Notes: a model not told the origin generated them from the letters alone. A stretch of 64,000 bases of DNA from Curtobacterium aurantiacum (GCF_018598555.1 NZ_JAHEWN010000003.1:62001-126000); one strand, 5' to 3'. Shown: positions 8,500 through 17,133, counted from the first letter of the stretch. Program-made: numbers and translations.

Positions 8500-9131
8500 T
8501 GCTTCACCCGCTTCGGCGCACCCGGCACGGTGACGTCGGGGTCGCGCAGGTACAGGGGGGTGTCCGCATCGAACGCCGTGCCGGACGCGAGCCGGTCCGC
8601 GGCGAGCGCACCGAGCCTCCAGGCTGGGATGGACAGGGCCGTCACGCGGTCCCAGCCGACCGCTCCGGACCGGGAGGCGCGGATCGCCTCGTCGAGATCG
8701 GCGGGCTTGGCGAGTCCGGGGCCGGCCACGCGGACGCCGTCGGCGTCGTAGGCGCTCCAGTAGACCTCGCGGCGGCGGGCGTCCGTGAGGACGACGAACG
8801 GGCCGGCGAGGCCGTCGGCCCGCTGGTCGGCGGCCACGGCGTCGTGGCTGACGAGGGGCAGGACGGGGACGCCGCGGGCTGCGGCGAAGGTGCGGGCGGC
8901 GGCGATGCCGACGCGCAGGCCGGTGAAGGGGCCGGGGCCCGTGCCCGTGACGACGCCGGTGACGTCCGCGGCGGTGATGCCGGCCTCGGTGAGGACCTCG
9001 GCGAGGAACGGGCCGATGACCTCGGCGTGCCGGCGACTGTCCTCGGTGTCCCGGGTCGCGAGGGCCCGGCCGGTGGCCGGGTCGACGACGGCGACGGAGG
9101 TCCCGGCGGAGGTGTCGATCGCGAGCAGCAC
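8496..9131 (-). CDS. tsaB: tRNA threonylcarbamoyladenosine biosynthesis protein TsaB
   Basis: A 211-residue inactive TsaD paralogue that scaffolds the TsaD-TsaE complex. It begins LLAIDTSAGTSVAVVD and has the conserved TGTGPGPFTGLRVG loop. The GTG at 9131 is chosen because the family N-terminus starts exactly there; longer upstream frames read into unrelated sequence. It lies directly before rimI with a 4-base overlap. Confidence 0.95.
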   Translation of the reverse strand: MLLAIDTSAGTSVAVVDPATGRALATRDTEDSRRHAEVIGPFLAEVLTEAGITAADVTGVVTGTGPGPFTGLRVGIAAARTFAAARGVPVLPLVSHDAVAADQRADGLAGPFVVLTDARRREVYWSAYDADGVRVAGPGLAKPADLDEAIRASRSGAVGWDRVTALSIPAWRLGALAADRLASGTAFDADTPLYLRDPDVTVPGAPKRVKQ

Positions 9132-9171
9132 CCGTCCATCGTAGGCGGGTCGTCCGGTGCTTCCGGGCCGC

Positions 9172-9771
9172 TCAGTGCTCGTGGTCGCCCACGATGCGGT
9201 GCCGGACCACGTCGACGGCCGACGCGACCGCACGCTCCCGGACCGCGCTGTCGTCGGACTCGGACTCGTGCACGAACGCGGTGATGCCTCGCCGAGCCCC
9301 GCAGAAGTCGACGATCCCGTGCACGACCTGCGTCTGGAGGGCCTCGCCGTACCCGTGGCGCTCGTAGACACCGGCGTCGTCACCGGCGATCGGCACCAGG
9401 TGCACGGTCAGGCGGTCGAGGTTCCGACGCATGCCGCCCTCGAGTCCGACGTCGAACGCCCAGCCGTTCACGAAGACCCGGTCGATCCACCCCTTGAGCA
9501 GTGCGGGCATCGACCACCACCAGACGGGGAACACGAGCACGAGGTCGGTGGCACGGTCGATCCGCTGCTGCTCGGCCACCACGTCGGGCGGGGTGTCCGC
9601 CCCGGTGCGGTACGTCTGCCGGTCGGCGAGGGTGAACCGTGGGTCGAAGCCCTCGGCGGCGAGGTCGGCCAGTTCCGTGGAACCCGACGGCAGGGCGTCG
9701 CGCAGCCGGTGCGCGACGTGGTGCGTCAGCGAATCGGGGTCGGGGTGGGCGGTCACGATGAGAGTCGGCAC
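9172..9771 (-). CDS. NAD(P)H-dependent oxidoreductase, flavodoxin-like fold
   Basis: A 199-residue protein of the NQO1/MdaB/KefF family. It starts PTLIVTAHPDPDS (first strand and phosphate loop), has FPVWWWSMPALLKGWIDRV, the usual flavin and quinone site, and later GYGEALQTQVVHG. Members reduce quinones or other electrophiles using FMN or FAD. The GTG at 9771 is chosen because it directly precedes the first beta strand. It sits inside the tsa operon without an obvious role in tRNA modification; gaps on both sides are about 40 bases. Confidence 0.82.
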   Translation of the reverse strand: MPTLIVTAHPDPDSLTHHVAHRLRDALPSGSTELADLAAEGFDPRFTLADRQTYRTGADTPPDVVAEQQRIDRATDLVLVFPVWWWSMPALLKGWIDRVFVNGWAFDVGLEGGMRRNLDRLTVHLVPIAGDDAGVYERHGYGEALQTQVVHGIVDFCGARRGITAFVHESESDDSAVRERAVASAVDVVRHRIVGDHEH

Positions 9772-9811
9772 ACCCCATCTTCGCGAGACCGGCTGGGTGG
9801 CACCGGATCGG

Positions 9812-10270
9812 TCAGAGGGCTGCCAGGTCGCGGGACCACGCGACCTCGTGCTCCAGCTGCCCGGTCCTGCCGAACAGTCGGACCTGGTGGGTGTCCGGCA
9901 GCGCGGCGGCCAGGGCGTCACGGTCGGCAGGGGTGAAGCCGAGCGACTGCCAGAACGGACCGGACCGGCGCGAGAACAGCCACGCACGCTCGGCACCGCC
10001 CTCTGCCGCGCGGTCGATCGCGAACCGCGCGAGGCGGGTGCCGCCCCCGGCCCCGCGGTGCTGCGGCGCAACGGCCACGCTGCGGACGAGGACGTGCACA
10101 CCGTCGGCACTCGTCTCGTACCCGGTGCTGCCGACCACGCTGCCGTCGTCGTCGCGGTCGACCCACAGCCGCACGGTCGGTGCGTCGAGACCAGCCAGGG
10201 TCAGGTCCGCCTCGACGAGGAACGCACGGAGCGCCCCGACGTCGTCGGCACCGATGGGCTGGAGGGTCAG
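9812..10270 (-). CDS. GNAT family N-acetyltransferase with probable CTG start
   Basis: About 152 residues with the GNAT core: SVAVAPQHRGAGGGTRLARF is the acetyl-CoA loop and GPFWQSLGFTPADRD the last strand-helix. The frame has no ATG, GTG or TTG where the first GNAT strand (LTLQPIGADD) begins. The only start that keeps the fold is CTG at 10270, and it overlaps the tsaE stop as CTGA, the same 4-base coupling used by its neighbours. The next GTG would remove the first strand and helix. Substrate is unknown. Confidence 0.7.
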   Translation of the reverse strand: MTLQPIGADDVGALRAFLVEADLTLAGLDAPTVRLWVDRDDDGSVVGSTGYETSADGVHVLVRSVAVAPQHRGAGGGTRLARFAIDRAAEGGAERAWLFSRRSGPFWQSLGFTPADRDALAAALPDTHQVRLFGRTGQLEHEVAWSRDLAAL

Positions 10271-10782
10271 AGGGTCACGCCCGCCCAGCGCGGACCGGTC
10301 GCGGTGACGACGACGCGGCGGGGTTCGTCGGGGACGTCGTCCGGGTCGGTGTCGTCGGCGTCCGGGTCGGCCTCGTCGGCACCGGTGGCGCGGGTGATCG
10401 CGACGTCGAGCACGCTGTCGCTGATGTCGTCGACCATGCCGCGGCCCCACTCGACGACGACGATCGCGGCGTCCCAGTCGAGGTCGAGGTCGTCGAGCTC
10501 GACCGGGTCGGACAGGCGGTAGGCGTCGACGTGCACCAGGTCCGGGCCGGCCGTGGTGGGGTGCGTCCGGGCGAGCACGAAGGTCGGACTGGACACCTGC
10601 CCCCGAGCGCCGAGTGCGGCGCCGAGGCCCCGGGTCATGGTGGTCTTGCCGGCACCGAGCGGCCCCGTCAGCACGACGAGGTCGCCGGCACGCAGCACGG
10701 CGGCCAGCCGGGCGCCCAGCTCCCCCATGGCCTCGGTGCTGTCGACGGTCGTGTCGAGCAGGACGTGAGCCGACCCGGTCAC
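10267..10782 (-). CDS. tsaE: tRNA threonylcarbamoyladenosine biosynthesis ATPase TsaE
   Basis: A 171-residue P-loop ATPase. The Walker A motif GPLGAGKTT is at residues 40-48, then SSPTFVLARTH and HVDAYRL, the TsaE signature. It binds TsaB-TsaD and drives the t6A cycle. An acidic Asp-rich insertion near residues 135-155 is not usual. GTG at 10782 overlaps the upstream alanine racemase stop by 4 bases. Confidence 0.95.
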   Translation of the reverse strand: MTGSAHVLLDTTVDSTEAMGELGARLAAVLRAGDLVVLTGPLGAGKTTMTRGLGAALGARGQVSSPTFVLARTHPTTAGPDLVHVDAYRLSDPVELDDLDLDWDAAIVVVEWGRGMVDDISDSVLDVAITRATGADEADPDADDTDPDDVPDEPRRVVVTATGPRWAGVTL

Positions 10783-11945
10783 GGCCGTTCGCCCCGCAGG
10801 TAGGCGCCGACCCGACCCTCGACCTCGTGTCCCTCGTAGACCCGGGGCACGCGGGCCCCGATCCGGCAGACGATCTCCTCGCCGATGGTGTCGAGGGACC
10901 GGCCCCAGTCGAGCACGGTCATCTCGTCGTGCTCGCCGGTCCCGAAGAGCACGACGGTGTCGCCGGTCTGCACGTCGTCGTCACCGACGTCCACCAGGAA
11001 CTGGTCCATCGCCACACGGCCGGCGATCGGGTAGCGCTTGCCGCGGATCGCGACCTCGATGCGGCCCTGTGCCAGACGCGGGACCCCGTCGGCGTACCCG
11101 ACGGGCACGAGTGCGAGGGTCGTCTCGGTCGCGGTCCGGTACGTGTAGTCGTACGAGACACCGGTGTCGACGGGGACGCGTTTCGTCTTCGCGACCGAGG
11201 CGGTCAGCGTCATCACCGGCTCGAGCCCGAGGTCGGCCGCCGAGACGCCGTCGGCCCCGGGGATACCGAACAGGTTCGCTCCCATCCGGACCATGTCCTT
11301 GCGGAACTCCTTGCGCTCGAGCCCGGCGAGCGACGCGGCGACGTGCTCCATCGGGACGTCGAGCCCGAGGTCCTCGGCGATCTCGACCGCGGCGTCGAAC
11401 ACGGCGACCGCGGCGCTGTCCTCGTCGTCGGAGGACTCCGCCAGGTGGGTGTACGCGGCGACGACCTCGATGCGGCCGTTCCGCTGGGCATCCCGGGCGA
11501 GCTCGACGAGCGCCGGCCAGTCCGCCGGGGTGGCGCCGTCGCGGTGCAGGCCGGAGTCGACGCCCAGGTGCACACGGGCCGGACGTTGGTCGACGGCCTC
11601 GACGATGCGCTGCAGCTCGGCGACGTTCGAGACGCCGAGGTCGACGGCCGAGTCGATGGCATCGCGGAAGTCGAGGTCGGGGTCGTGCTGCCAGGTGAAC
11701 AGGTGGACGTCCTCGCCGACGCCGATCGAGCGCAGGCGCAGGGCGGCGGGGACCGTCAGCACACCGATCCAGCGGATGCCGGCGTCCACCGCGGCGAGCG
11801 CGATCGGTTCGAGGCCGTGCCCGTAGGCGTCGGCCTTCATGATCGCCATGACGGCGACCGGGTCCATCCACTCGCGGACCAGGTCGAGGTTGGCGCGGTA
11901 GGCATCGAGGTCGATGCGCGCCTGACGCAGCGGAGCCGAGCTCAC
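10779..11945 (-). CDS. alr: Alanine racemase (second tandem copy)
   Basis: A 388-residue fold-type III PLP enzyme interconverting L- and D-alanine for peptidoglycan. The PLP lysine is K37 in MKADAYGHG, the opposite catalytic tyrosine is in GVSYDYTYR, and the GRVAMDQF motif keeps the usual Asp. The PLP-contact segment reads MVRMGANLFG rather than the common ALYG form. GTG at 11945 overlaps the upstream alr stop by 4 bases, so the two racemases are a coupled tandem pair. One copy could have a different substrate (serine, lysine); this cannot be told here. Confidence 0.88.
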   Translation of the reverse strand: MSSAPLRQARIDLDAYRANLDLVREWMDPVAVMAIMKADAYGHGLEPIALAAVDAGIRWIGVLTVPAALRLRSIGVGEDVHLFTWQHDPDLDFRDAIDSAVDLGVSNVAELQRIVEAVDQRPARVHLGVDSGLHRDGATPADWPALVELARDAQRNGRIEVVAAYTHLAESSDDEDSAAVAVFDAAVEIAEDLGLDVPMEHVAASLAGLERKEFRKDMVRMGANLFGIPGADGVSAADLGLEPVMTLTASVAKTKRVPVDTGVSYDYTYRTATETTLALVPVGYADGVPRLAQGRIEVAIRGKRYPIAGRVAMDQFLVDVGDDDVQTGDTVVLFGTGEHDEMTVLDWGRSLDTIGEEIVCRIGARVPRVYEGHEVEGRVGAYLRGERP

Positions 11946-13045
11946 GTCGTCCTCCGTTCCACGCTGCGGCCGATGCGGGCGACCACCTCGTAGTTGATCG
12001 TGCCGACGGCGTCGGCCCAGTCCTCGACGGCGGGGTCGCCGTTCGCGGGGTCGCCCCACAGCACCGCCTCGTCGCCGACCTGCACGTCGGCGTCACCGAT
12101 GTCGACGTGCATGGCGTTCATGGCGACCCGGCCGACCACCGGGAACAGCCGGTCGCCGATGCGGACCGAGACCCGGTTGCCGAAGTCACGGTCGAAGCCG
12201 TCCGCGTAGCCGAGGCCGATCACGGCGAGACGGGTCTCCGTCTCGGTACGCCAGGTGTAGCCGTAGGAGACGCCCTCGCCCGCGCCGACCGGCACGGTGC
12301 GCAGGACGGCGGCGGTGACCCGCATCGCCGGGCGCAGCCCGAGGTCGGCCGAGGTACGGCCGTCGAAGGGGCTCAACCCGTACAGTGCGAGCCCGACACG
12401 GGACAGGTCATGGCGGGTCTCCGGCACGGCGATGCTCGCGGCACTCGCGGCGAGGTGCACCACGTCCGGCACGATGCCGTTCGCGGCGAGGCCGTCCAGC
12501 GCCCGCTGCAGTGCGGCGTCCTGGTCGAGGTCGTCGGTGCGCGACGCGTTCGACAGGTGGGACATGAGCCCCTCGACCCGGGTGCGGTTGCCACCACGGG
12601 CCAGGGCGCCGGCCGTCGCGAAGAGCTCGGCCCACTCGGACTCGACCGCGCCGTTGCGGCTCAGGCCCGTGTCGACGCACAGGTGCACGGCGCGGACGTC
12701 GGAGTCGGCGGCCGCGGAGAGCTGCTCGACGCTCGACACCGCCGGAGTGATGTCGAACTGCGCTGCGCGGCGGAAGTCCTCGTCGGGGGCGTGGAGCCAG
12801 GCGAGGATCCGGACGCCCTCGTCGATGCCGCCCTGACGGAGCGCGACGGCCTCGTCGATGTCGGCGACCCCGAGCCACTCGGCCCCGGCGTCGACGAACG
12901 CCTGTGCGGCGTCGAGTGCTCCGTGGCCGTAGGCGTTCGCCTTGACGACAGCGATGACCCCGGCCGGGGCGACCCGGTCGGCGATCGTCGCGTAGTTCTC
13001 GATCAGGGCTCCGCGATCGACCGTGATGCCGGTGAACGCACTCAC
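11942..13045 (-). CDS. alr: Alanine racemase (first tandem copy)
   Basis: A 367-residue Alr with PLP lysine K35 in VKANAYGHG, the RVGLALYG PLP contact and the catalytic tyrosine in GEGVSYGYTW. The motif that normally reads CMDQ is AMNA here, so the usual Asp is Asn. Start GTG at 13045 overlaps the acpS stop by 4 bases. It is the copy next to acpS and glmS, the position in which alr is often found in actinobacteria. The change in the Asp motif may alter rate or substrate range. Confidence 0.9.
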   Translation of the reverse strand: MSAFTGITVDRGALIENYATIADRVAPAGVIAVVKANAYGHGALDAAQAFVDAGAEWLGVADIDEAVALRQGGIDEGVRILAWLHAPDEDFRRAAQFDITPAVSSVEQLSAAADSDVRAVHLCVDTGLSRNGAVESEWAELFATAGALARGGNRTRVEGLMSHLSNASRTDDLDQDAALQRALDGLAANGIVPDVVHLAASAASIAVPETRHDLSRVGLALYGLSPFDGRTSADLGLRPAMRVTAAVLRTVPVGAGEGVSYGYTWRTETETRLAVIGLGYADGFDRDFGNRVSVRIGDRLFPVVGRVAMNAMHVDIGDADVQVGDEAVLWGDPANGDPAVEDWADAVGTINYEVVARIGRSVERRTT

Positions 13046-13437
13046 TGGACCGTTCCTTCCAGGACCACGTCTGTTCCTTCCAGGACCACGAACGCGGTCG
13101 CGATCCCTCCATCATGCGAGAGCGACAGGTGCACCGCCGTGACGCCACGCGCATCCGCCACCTGCCGTGCGCCCTGGTGCAACGTCAGCGACGGGTTGCG
13201 CTGGTCGTCCGACACGACCTCGAGGTCCTGCCAGCTGAGCCCGGCACTCGACCCGAAGGCCTTGATCAGGGCTTCCTTGGCCGCGAACCGAGCCGCGAGG
13301 GACGCGATCGGCCGGGGTTCGCCCTCGCGGACCTGCTCGGACGGCGTGAACAGCCGCGCCCGCATCGCCGGCGTGCGCGACAGCACCCGTTCGAACCGCT
13401 CCAGGTCGACCACGTCGACCCCGATGCCGATGATCAC
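13042..13437 (-). CDS. acpS: Holo-[acyl-carrier-protein] synthase AcpS
   Basis: A 131-residue AcpS that transfers 4'-phosphopantetheine from CoA to the acyl carrier protein. The metal-binding Asp is D8 (GIGVDVVDLERFE) and Glu is E55 (RFAAKEALIKAF). GTG at 13437 is the family start. The C-terminus ends in a repeated 7-residue unit (VVLEGTD then VVLEGT) encoded by an 18-base direct repeat at 13052-13069 and 13073-13090, so the tail was lengthened by an in-frame duplication. Confidence 0.94.
   Translation of the reverse strand: MIIGIGVDVVDLERFERVLSRTPAMRARLFTPSEQVREGEPRPIASLAARFAAKEALIKAFGSSAGLSWQDLEVVSDDQRNPSLTLHQGARQVADARGVTAVHLSLSHDGGIATAFVVLEGTDVVLEGTVQ
13052..13090 (-). repeat. In-frame 21-bp-period tandem duplication in acpS tail
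   Basis: The 18-mer GTTCCTTCCAGGACCACG occurs at 13052-13069 and 13073-13090, a period of 21 bases or seven codons. It is inside the acpS reading frame, next to the stop. Confidence 0.85.
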
Positions 13438-13444
13438 CGTTCGA

Positions 13445-15292
13445 CTACTCGACGGTGACCGACTTCGCGAGGTTGCGTGGCTGGTCGACGTCGAGGCCCT
13501 TGGCCGCGGCGAGTTCCATGCCGAACATGTGCAGCGGTGCCACGGCCAGCAGCGGCTCGAACAGCGGCGTCGCGAGCGGGATCCGCAGGACCTCGTCGGC
13601 GAAGGGCAGCACCGCGGCGTCGCCCTCTTCCGCGATCGCGATCACCCGGGCTCCGCGGGCGCGGATCTCCTGGATGTTCGAGACGACCTTCGGGTGCAGC
13701 GACCGCGGGTCACGCGGCGACGGCACGATCACGAAGACGATCTGGCCCGGCTCGATCAGCGCGATCGGACCGTGCTTGAGCTCACCGGCGGCGAAGCCTT
13801 CTGCGTGGATGTACGCGAGCTCCTTGAGCTTCAGCGCACCCTCGAGCGCGATGGGGTACCCGACGTGGCGGCCGAGGAACAGCACGCTCCGGGTGTCCGC
13901 CATCCAGCGGGCGAGGTCCTTGATGCCCGCAGCGTCGTCGATGGTCTGCTGCAGCTTCGGCGCGAGCCCCTCGAGCTCGGCGACCTGCTCCGCGATCTGC
14001 TCTGTGGTGAGCGTGCCGCGCAGCGTCGCCAGGTGCAGTCCGAGCAGGTACAGCGCGACGCCCTGGGCGATGAACGCCTTGGTCGACGCGACGGCGACCT
14101 CGGGACCGGCGTGCGTGTAGATGACCGCGTCGGACTCGCGCGGGATGGTGGCGCCCTGGGTGTTGCAGATCGACAGGACCTGCGCGCCCTGCTCGCGGGC
14201 GTACTTGACGGCCATGAGCGTGTCCATGGTCTCGCCGGACTGGCTGATCGAGACGACCAGGGTGCGCTCGTTCAGCACCGGGTCGCGGTAGCGGAACTCG
14301 TGGGCGAGCTCGACCTCGACCGGGACGCGTGCCCACTGCTCGATGGCGTACTTGCCGAGGATGCCGGCGTAGGCCGCGGTGCCGCAGGCGATCACGATGA
14401 CCCGGTCGACGGTCGCCAGGCGCTCGGCGATCGGGTCGAGGTCGGTCAGGGTGACGGCGCCGTCGTGGACGCGGCCGAGGATCGTCTTCGCGACGGCCTC
14501 GGGTTCCTCGCTGATCTCCTTCGCCATGAACGAGCTCCAGCCGCCCTTGTCGGCGGCGGAGGCGTCCCAGTTCACCTCGAACTCGCTCGGCGTGGCAGGG
14601 GTGCCGTCGAAGTGGATGACGTCGACGCCGTCGGGACGGATCGTGGCGATCTCGTCCTGCCCGATCGACAGCGCGCGCTGCGTGTAGGCGACGAACGCGG
14701 CGACGTCCGAGCCCATGAAGTTCTCGCCGTCGCCCAGTCCGACCACGAGGGGCGAGTTGCGACGGGCGCCGACGACGACGCCGGGCTGGTCGGCGTGCAC
14801 GACGAGGAGCGTGAACGCCCCTTCGAGCCGCTGCACGGCCTGCTGCATGGCGGCGGTCAGGTCACCGGTCTCGCGGAAGGCCCGTCCGACCAGGTGCGCG
14901 GCGACCTCGGAGTCCGTCTCGCTGCGGAACTCGGTGCCCTCGGCCTGCAGCTCGGCGCGGAGCTCGGAGAAGTTCTCGATGATGCCGTTGTGGATGAGGG
15001 CGAGCTTGTCGCCGTCGGCCAGGTGCGGGTGGGCGTTGCCGTCGGTCGGCCCGCCGTGGGTCGCCCAGCGGGTGTGCCCGATGCCGGTCGTGCCGTCCGG
15101 GATCGGCGACGACTCGAGCTCGTCGACGAGGGCCTGGAGCTTGCCCGCCTTCTTGGCCGAGACGAGGTCTCCGGCGGGGTCGACGACGGCGATGCCCGCC
15201 GAGTCGTACCCGCGGTACTCGAGACGACGGAGACCACCGAGGAGGACGTCCTGGCTGCTGTTGCTGCCGACGTAGCCGACGATTCCACACAT
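13445..15292 (-). CDS. glmS: Glutamine-fructose-6-phosphate aminotransferase (isomerizing)
   Basis: A 615-residue GlmS with an N-terminal class II glutaminase starting MCGIVGYVG (Cys2 nucleophile) and two SIS sugar-isomerase domains (SQSGETMDT and VGYPIALEGALKLKE). It makes glucosamine-6-phosphate, the first step to UDP-GlcNAc. The ATG at 15292 is fixed by the catalytic Cys. It heads the long minus-strand operon that continues with acpS and alr. A TAGGAT -10-like box ends seven bases before the start codon, so the mRNA may be leaderless. Confidence 0.97.
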   Translation of the reverse strand: MCGIVGYVGSNSSQDVLLGGLRRLEYRGYDSAGIAVVDPAGDLVSAKKAGKLQALVDELESSPIPDGTTGIGHTRWATHGGPTDGNAHPHLADGDKLALIHNGIIENFSELRAELQAEGTEFRSETDSEVAAHLVGRAFRETGDLTAAMQQAVQRLEGAFTLLVVHADQPGVVVGARRNSPLVVGLGDGENFMGSDVAAFVAYTQRALSIGQDEIATIRPDGVDVIHFDGTPATPSEFEVNWDASAADKGGWSSFMAKEISEEPEAVAKTILGRVHDGAVTLTDLDPIAERLATVDRVIVIACGTAAYAGILGKYAIEQWARVPVEVELAHEFRYRDPVLNERTLVVSISQSGETMDTLMAVKYAREQGAQVLSICNTQGATIPRESDAVIYTHAGPEVAVASTKAFIAQGVALYLLGLHLATLRGTLTTEQIAEQVAELEGLAPKLQQTIDDAAGIKDLARWMADTRSVLFLGRHVGYPIALEGALKLKELAYIHAEGFAAGELKHGPIALIEPGQIVFVIVPSPRDPRSLHPKVVSNIQEIRARGARVIAIAEEGDAAVLPFADEVLRIPLATPLFEPLLAVAPLHMFGMELAAAKGLDVDQPRNLAKSVTVE

Positions 15293-15408
15293 GGAACCGA
15301 TCCTACGGTCTGCCTGGACGCCGACCCTGCGAAGCGACCGAGGGGAACGAATCGAGCACAATCGGGAGCTTTCTGCGGGATACGTTAGACAAGCGTAGAG
15401 TCTTCTCG

Positions 15409-16596
15409 ATGCACGCCGCACTGAACCCGTACTCGCCAGGCGCCGGCCTGCGCCCCCCGGAGCTGGTCGGGCGCGACGCCGAGATCGAGGCGTTCGACCT
15501 CGTCGTGGCACGGTCGCGGCGCGCGCTCGGAACGCGCAGCATGATCCTCCACGGGCTGCGTGGGGTCGGGAAGACCGTCCTCCTGAACCAGTTCCGCATG
15601 CAGGCTGACGCCGCGGAGTGGTTGGTCGTCGACGTCGAAGGACAGACGAGCGTGTCCGGCCGCGAGGGTGCTCGACGGAGGCTCGCGCGAGAGATCGCGC
15701 TCGCAGCACGTCGCCTCGCCCGCGGCCGCTCGGTCAGCGCAGCCGTGCAGCGCGCGCTCGGCACGGTCACGTCGTTCGGTGTGCACTTCGGGAACATCGG
15801 CTTCGACCTGGGGTTCTCCGCCGTCGAGGGTCGCGCGGACTCCGGCGTCATCGAGATCGACCTCGAGGAACTCGTCGAGGACCTCGCCCCTGCGCTGCGG
15901 GAGCAGAACCGGGCGCTCGCACTCTTCATCGACGAGGTCCAGGACCTCGACATCGAGTTGCTCTCCGCGCTGTTGTCCGTCCAGCACCGGGCCGGACAAC
16001 GTGGCTGGCCGTTCGTGATGGTCGGGGCCGGTCTGCCGAACGTACCGGCCAAGCTGACGGCGGCCCGGTCCTACGCCGAGCGCCTCTTCGACTACCGGGA
16101 GATCGGGTCGCTCCCGTCGGGAGCAGCCGCTGACGCACTCACGGTTCCGGCCGCCCGCTCCGGGGTGGCTTTCGACGCCGCCGCGCTCGATCTCCTCATC
16201 GATGCCTCGGGCGGGTACCCGTACTACCTCCAGACCTACGGGGCGGCGGCGTGGGACCTCGCGGCCGACCGACGGATCACCCACGATGACGCAGCAGCCG
16301 CCGTCGACCGCGGTAACGCAGAACTCGACAGCGGTTTCTTCCCGGCCCGCTGGGACCGTGCCACACCCGCAGAGCGGCAGTACCTCGTGGCGATGTCCGA
16401 CGACTCGGCCGGCGTCTCCGGGACTGCCGTCGTGGCATCGCGCCTCGGTGCGGAACCGAAGGGGACCAGCCCGGCACGACAGGGACTGATCGAGAAGGGC
16501 ATCATCTACGCTCCCGAGCGTGGCAAGGTGGCGTTCACGGTGCCGAACATGGGCGAGTTCGTCCGCCGTCAGGCCGATCTCGACATCGTGGACTAG
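15409..16596 (+). CDS. Orphan AAA/STAND-like ATP-binding protein
   Basis: A 395-residue P-loop ATPase. It opens with a VGRDAEIEAF box, then Walker A GLRGVGKT (residues 49-56), Walker B ALFIDEVQDL (171-180), a sensor-1 segment MVGAGLPNVPAKL, and a C-terminal helical/winged-helix part. This layout matches the Orc1/Cdc6-like ATPase group found as single genes in many bacteria. A VEGQTSVSGREGARR segment follows the first strand pair. The partner and role are unknown. It is divergent from glmS; a TAGAGT box ends seven bases before the ATG, so a leaderless transcript is possible. Confidence 0.75.
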   Translation: MHAALNPYSPGAGLRPPELVGRDAEIEAFDLVVARSRRALGTRSMILHGLRGVGKTVLLNQFRMQADAAEWLVVDVEGQTSVSGREGARRRLAREIALAARRLARGRSVSAAVQRALGTVTSFGVHFGNIGFDLGFSAVEGRADSGVIEIDLEELVEDLAPALREQNRALALFIDEVQDLDIELLSALLSVQHRAGQRGWPFVMVGAGLPNVPAKLTAARSYAERLFDYREIGSLPSGAAADALTVPAARSGVAFDAAALDLLIDASGGYPYYLQTYGAAAWDLAADRRITHDDAAAAVDRGNAELDSGFFPARWDRATPAERQYLVAMSDDSAGVSGTAVVASRLGAEPKGTSPARQGLIEKGIIYAPERGKVAFTVPNMGEFVRRQADLDIVD

Positions 16597-16606
16597 CGTC
16601 CGGGCC

Positions 16607-17092
16607 ATGGGACGCTTCGACGACATCGCCATCACCACGCTGCACGGCGAGGACACCACGTTCGGCGCCTACGCCGACAAGGCCGTCCTGGTCGTGAACG
16701 TCGCGTCCCGGTGCGGCCTCGCCCCGCAGTACGAGCAGCTCGAAGCCCTGCAGAAGCAGTACGGCCCCCGCGGGTTCACGGTGCTGGGCTTCCCGAGCAA
16801 CCAGTTCCTGCAGGAGCTCGGCTCGTCCGAGGCGATCGACGAGTACTGCTCGACCACGTGGGGTGTGACGTTCCCGATGTCCGAGAAGGTCAAGGTCAAC
16901 GGCAAGAGCGCTCACCCGCTCTACCAGGCCCTCAAGGAGACCCCGGACGCCGACGGCAAGGCCGGCCGGGTCGCGTGGAACTTCGAGAAGTTCCTCGTCG
17001 CCCCCGACGGCACCGTCACGCGCTTCCGTCCCACCACGAAGCCGGACGCCCCCGAGGTCGTCGCCGCCATCGAGGCGGCCCTCCCCGCCTGA
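16607..17092 (+). CDS. Glutathione peroxidase family thiol peroxidase
   Basis: A 161-residue GPx-fold protein reducing hydroperoxides. The peroxidatic cysteine is C36 in NVASRCGLAP, the catalytic Gln is Q66, and W124/N125 are in AWNFEKFL. The usual FPCNQF is FPSNQF, but a resolving cysteine is kept at C81 (EYCSTTWGV), so it is probably a thioredoxin-dependent 2-Cys enzyme rather than a glutathione user, as expected in actinobacteria. ATG at 16607 is 10 bases after the AAA gene stop, so the two may be cotranscribed. Confidence 0.92.
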   Translation: MGRFDDIAITTLHGEDTTFGAYADKAVLVVNVASRCGLAPQYEQLEALQKQYGPRGFTVLGFPSNQFLQELGSSEAIDEYCSTTWGVTFPMSEKVKVNGKSAHPLYQALKETPDADGKAGRVAWNFEKFLVAPDGTVTRFRPTTKPDAPEVVAAIEAALPA

Positions 17093-17133
17093 CGCGCCGC
17101 GTCCTGCCGGACGCGCACCGAGCACTGGCCGGG

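Noticed and set aside
12107..15388. Very long plus-strand open frame opposite alr-acpS-glmS
   Set aside because: It is the antisense shadow of well-supported genes in high-GC DNA; its translation is Arg/Asp/Gly-rich with no family motifs.
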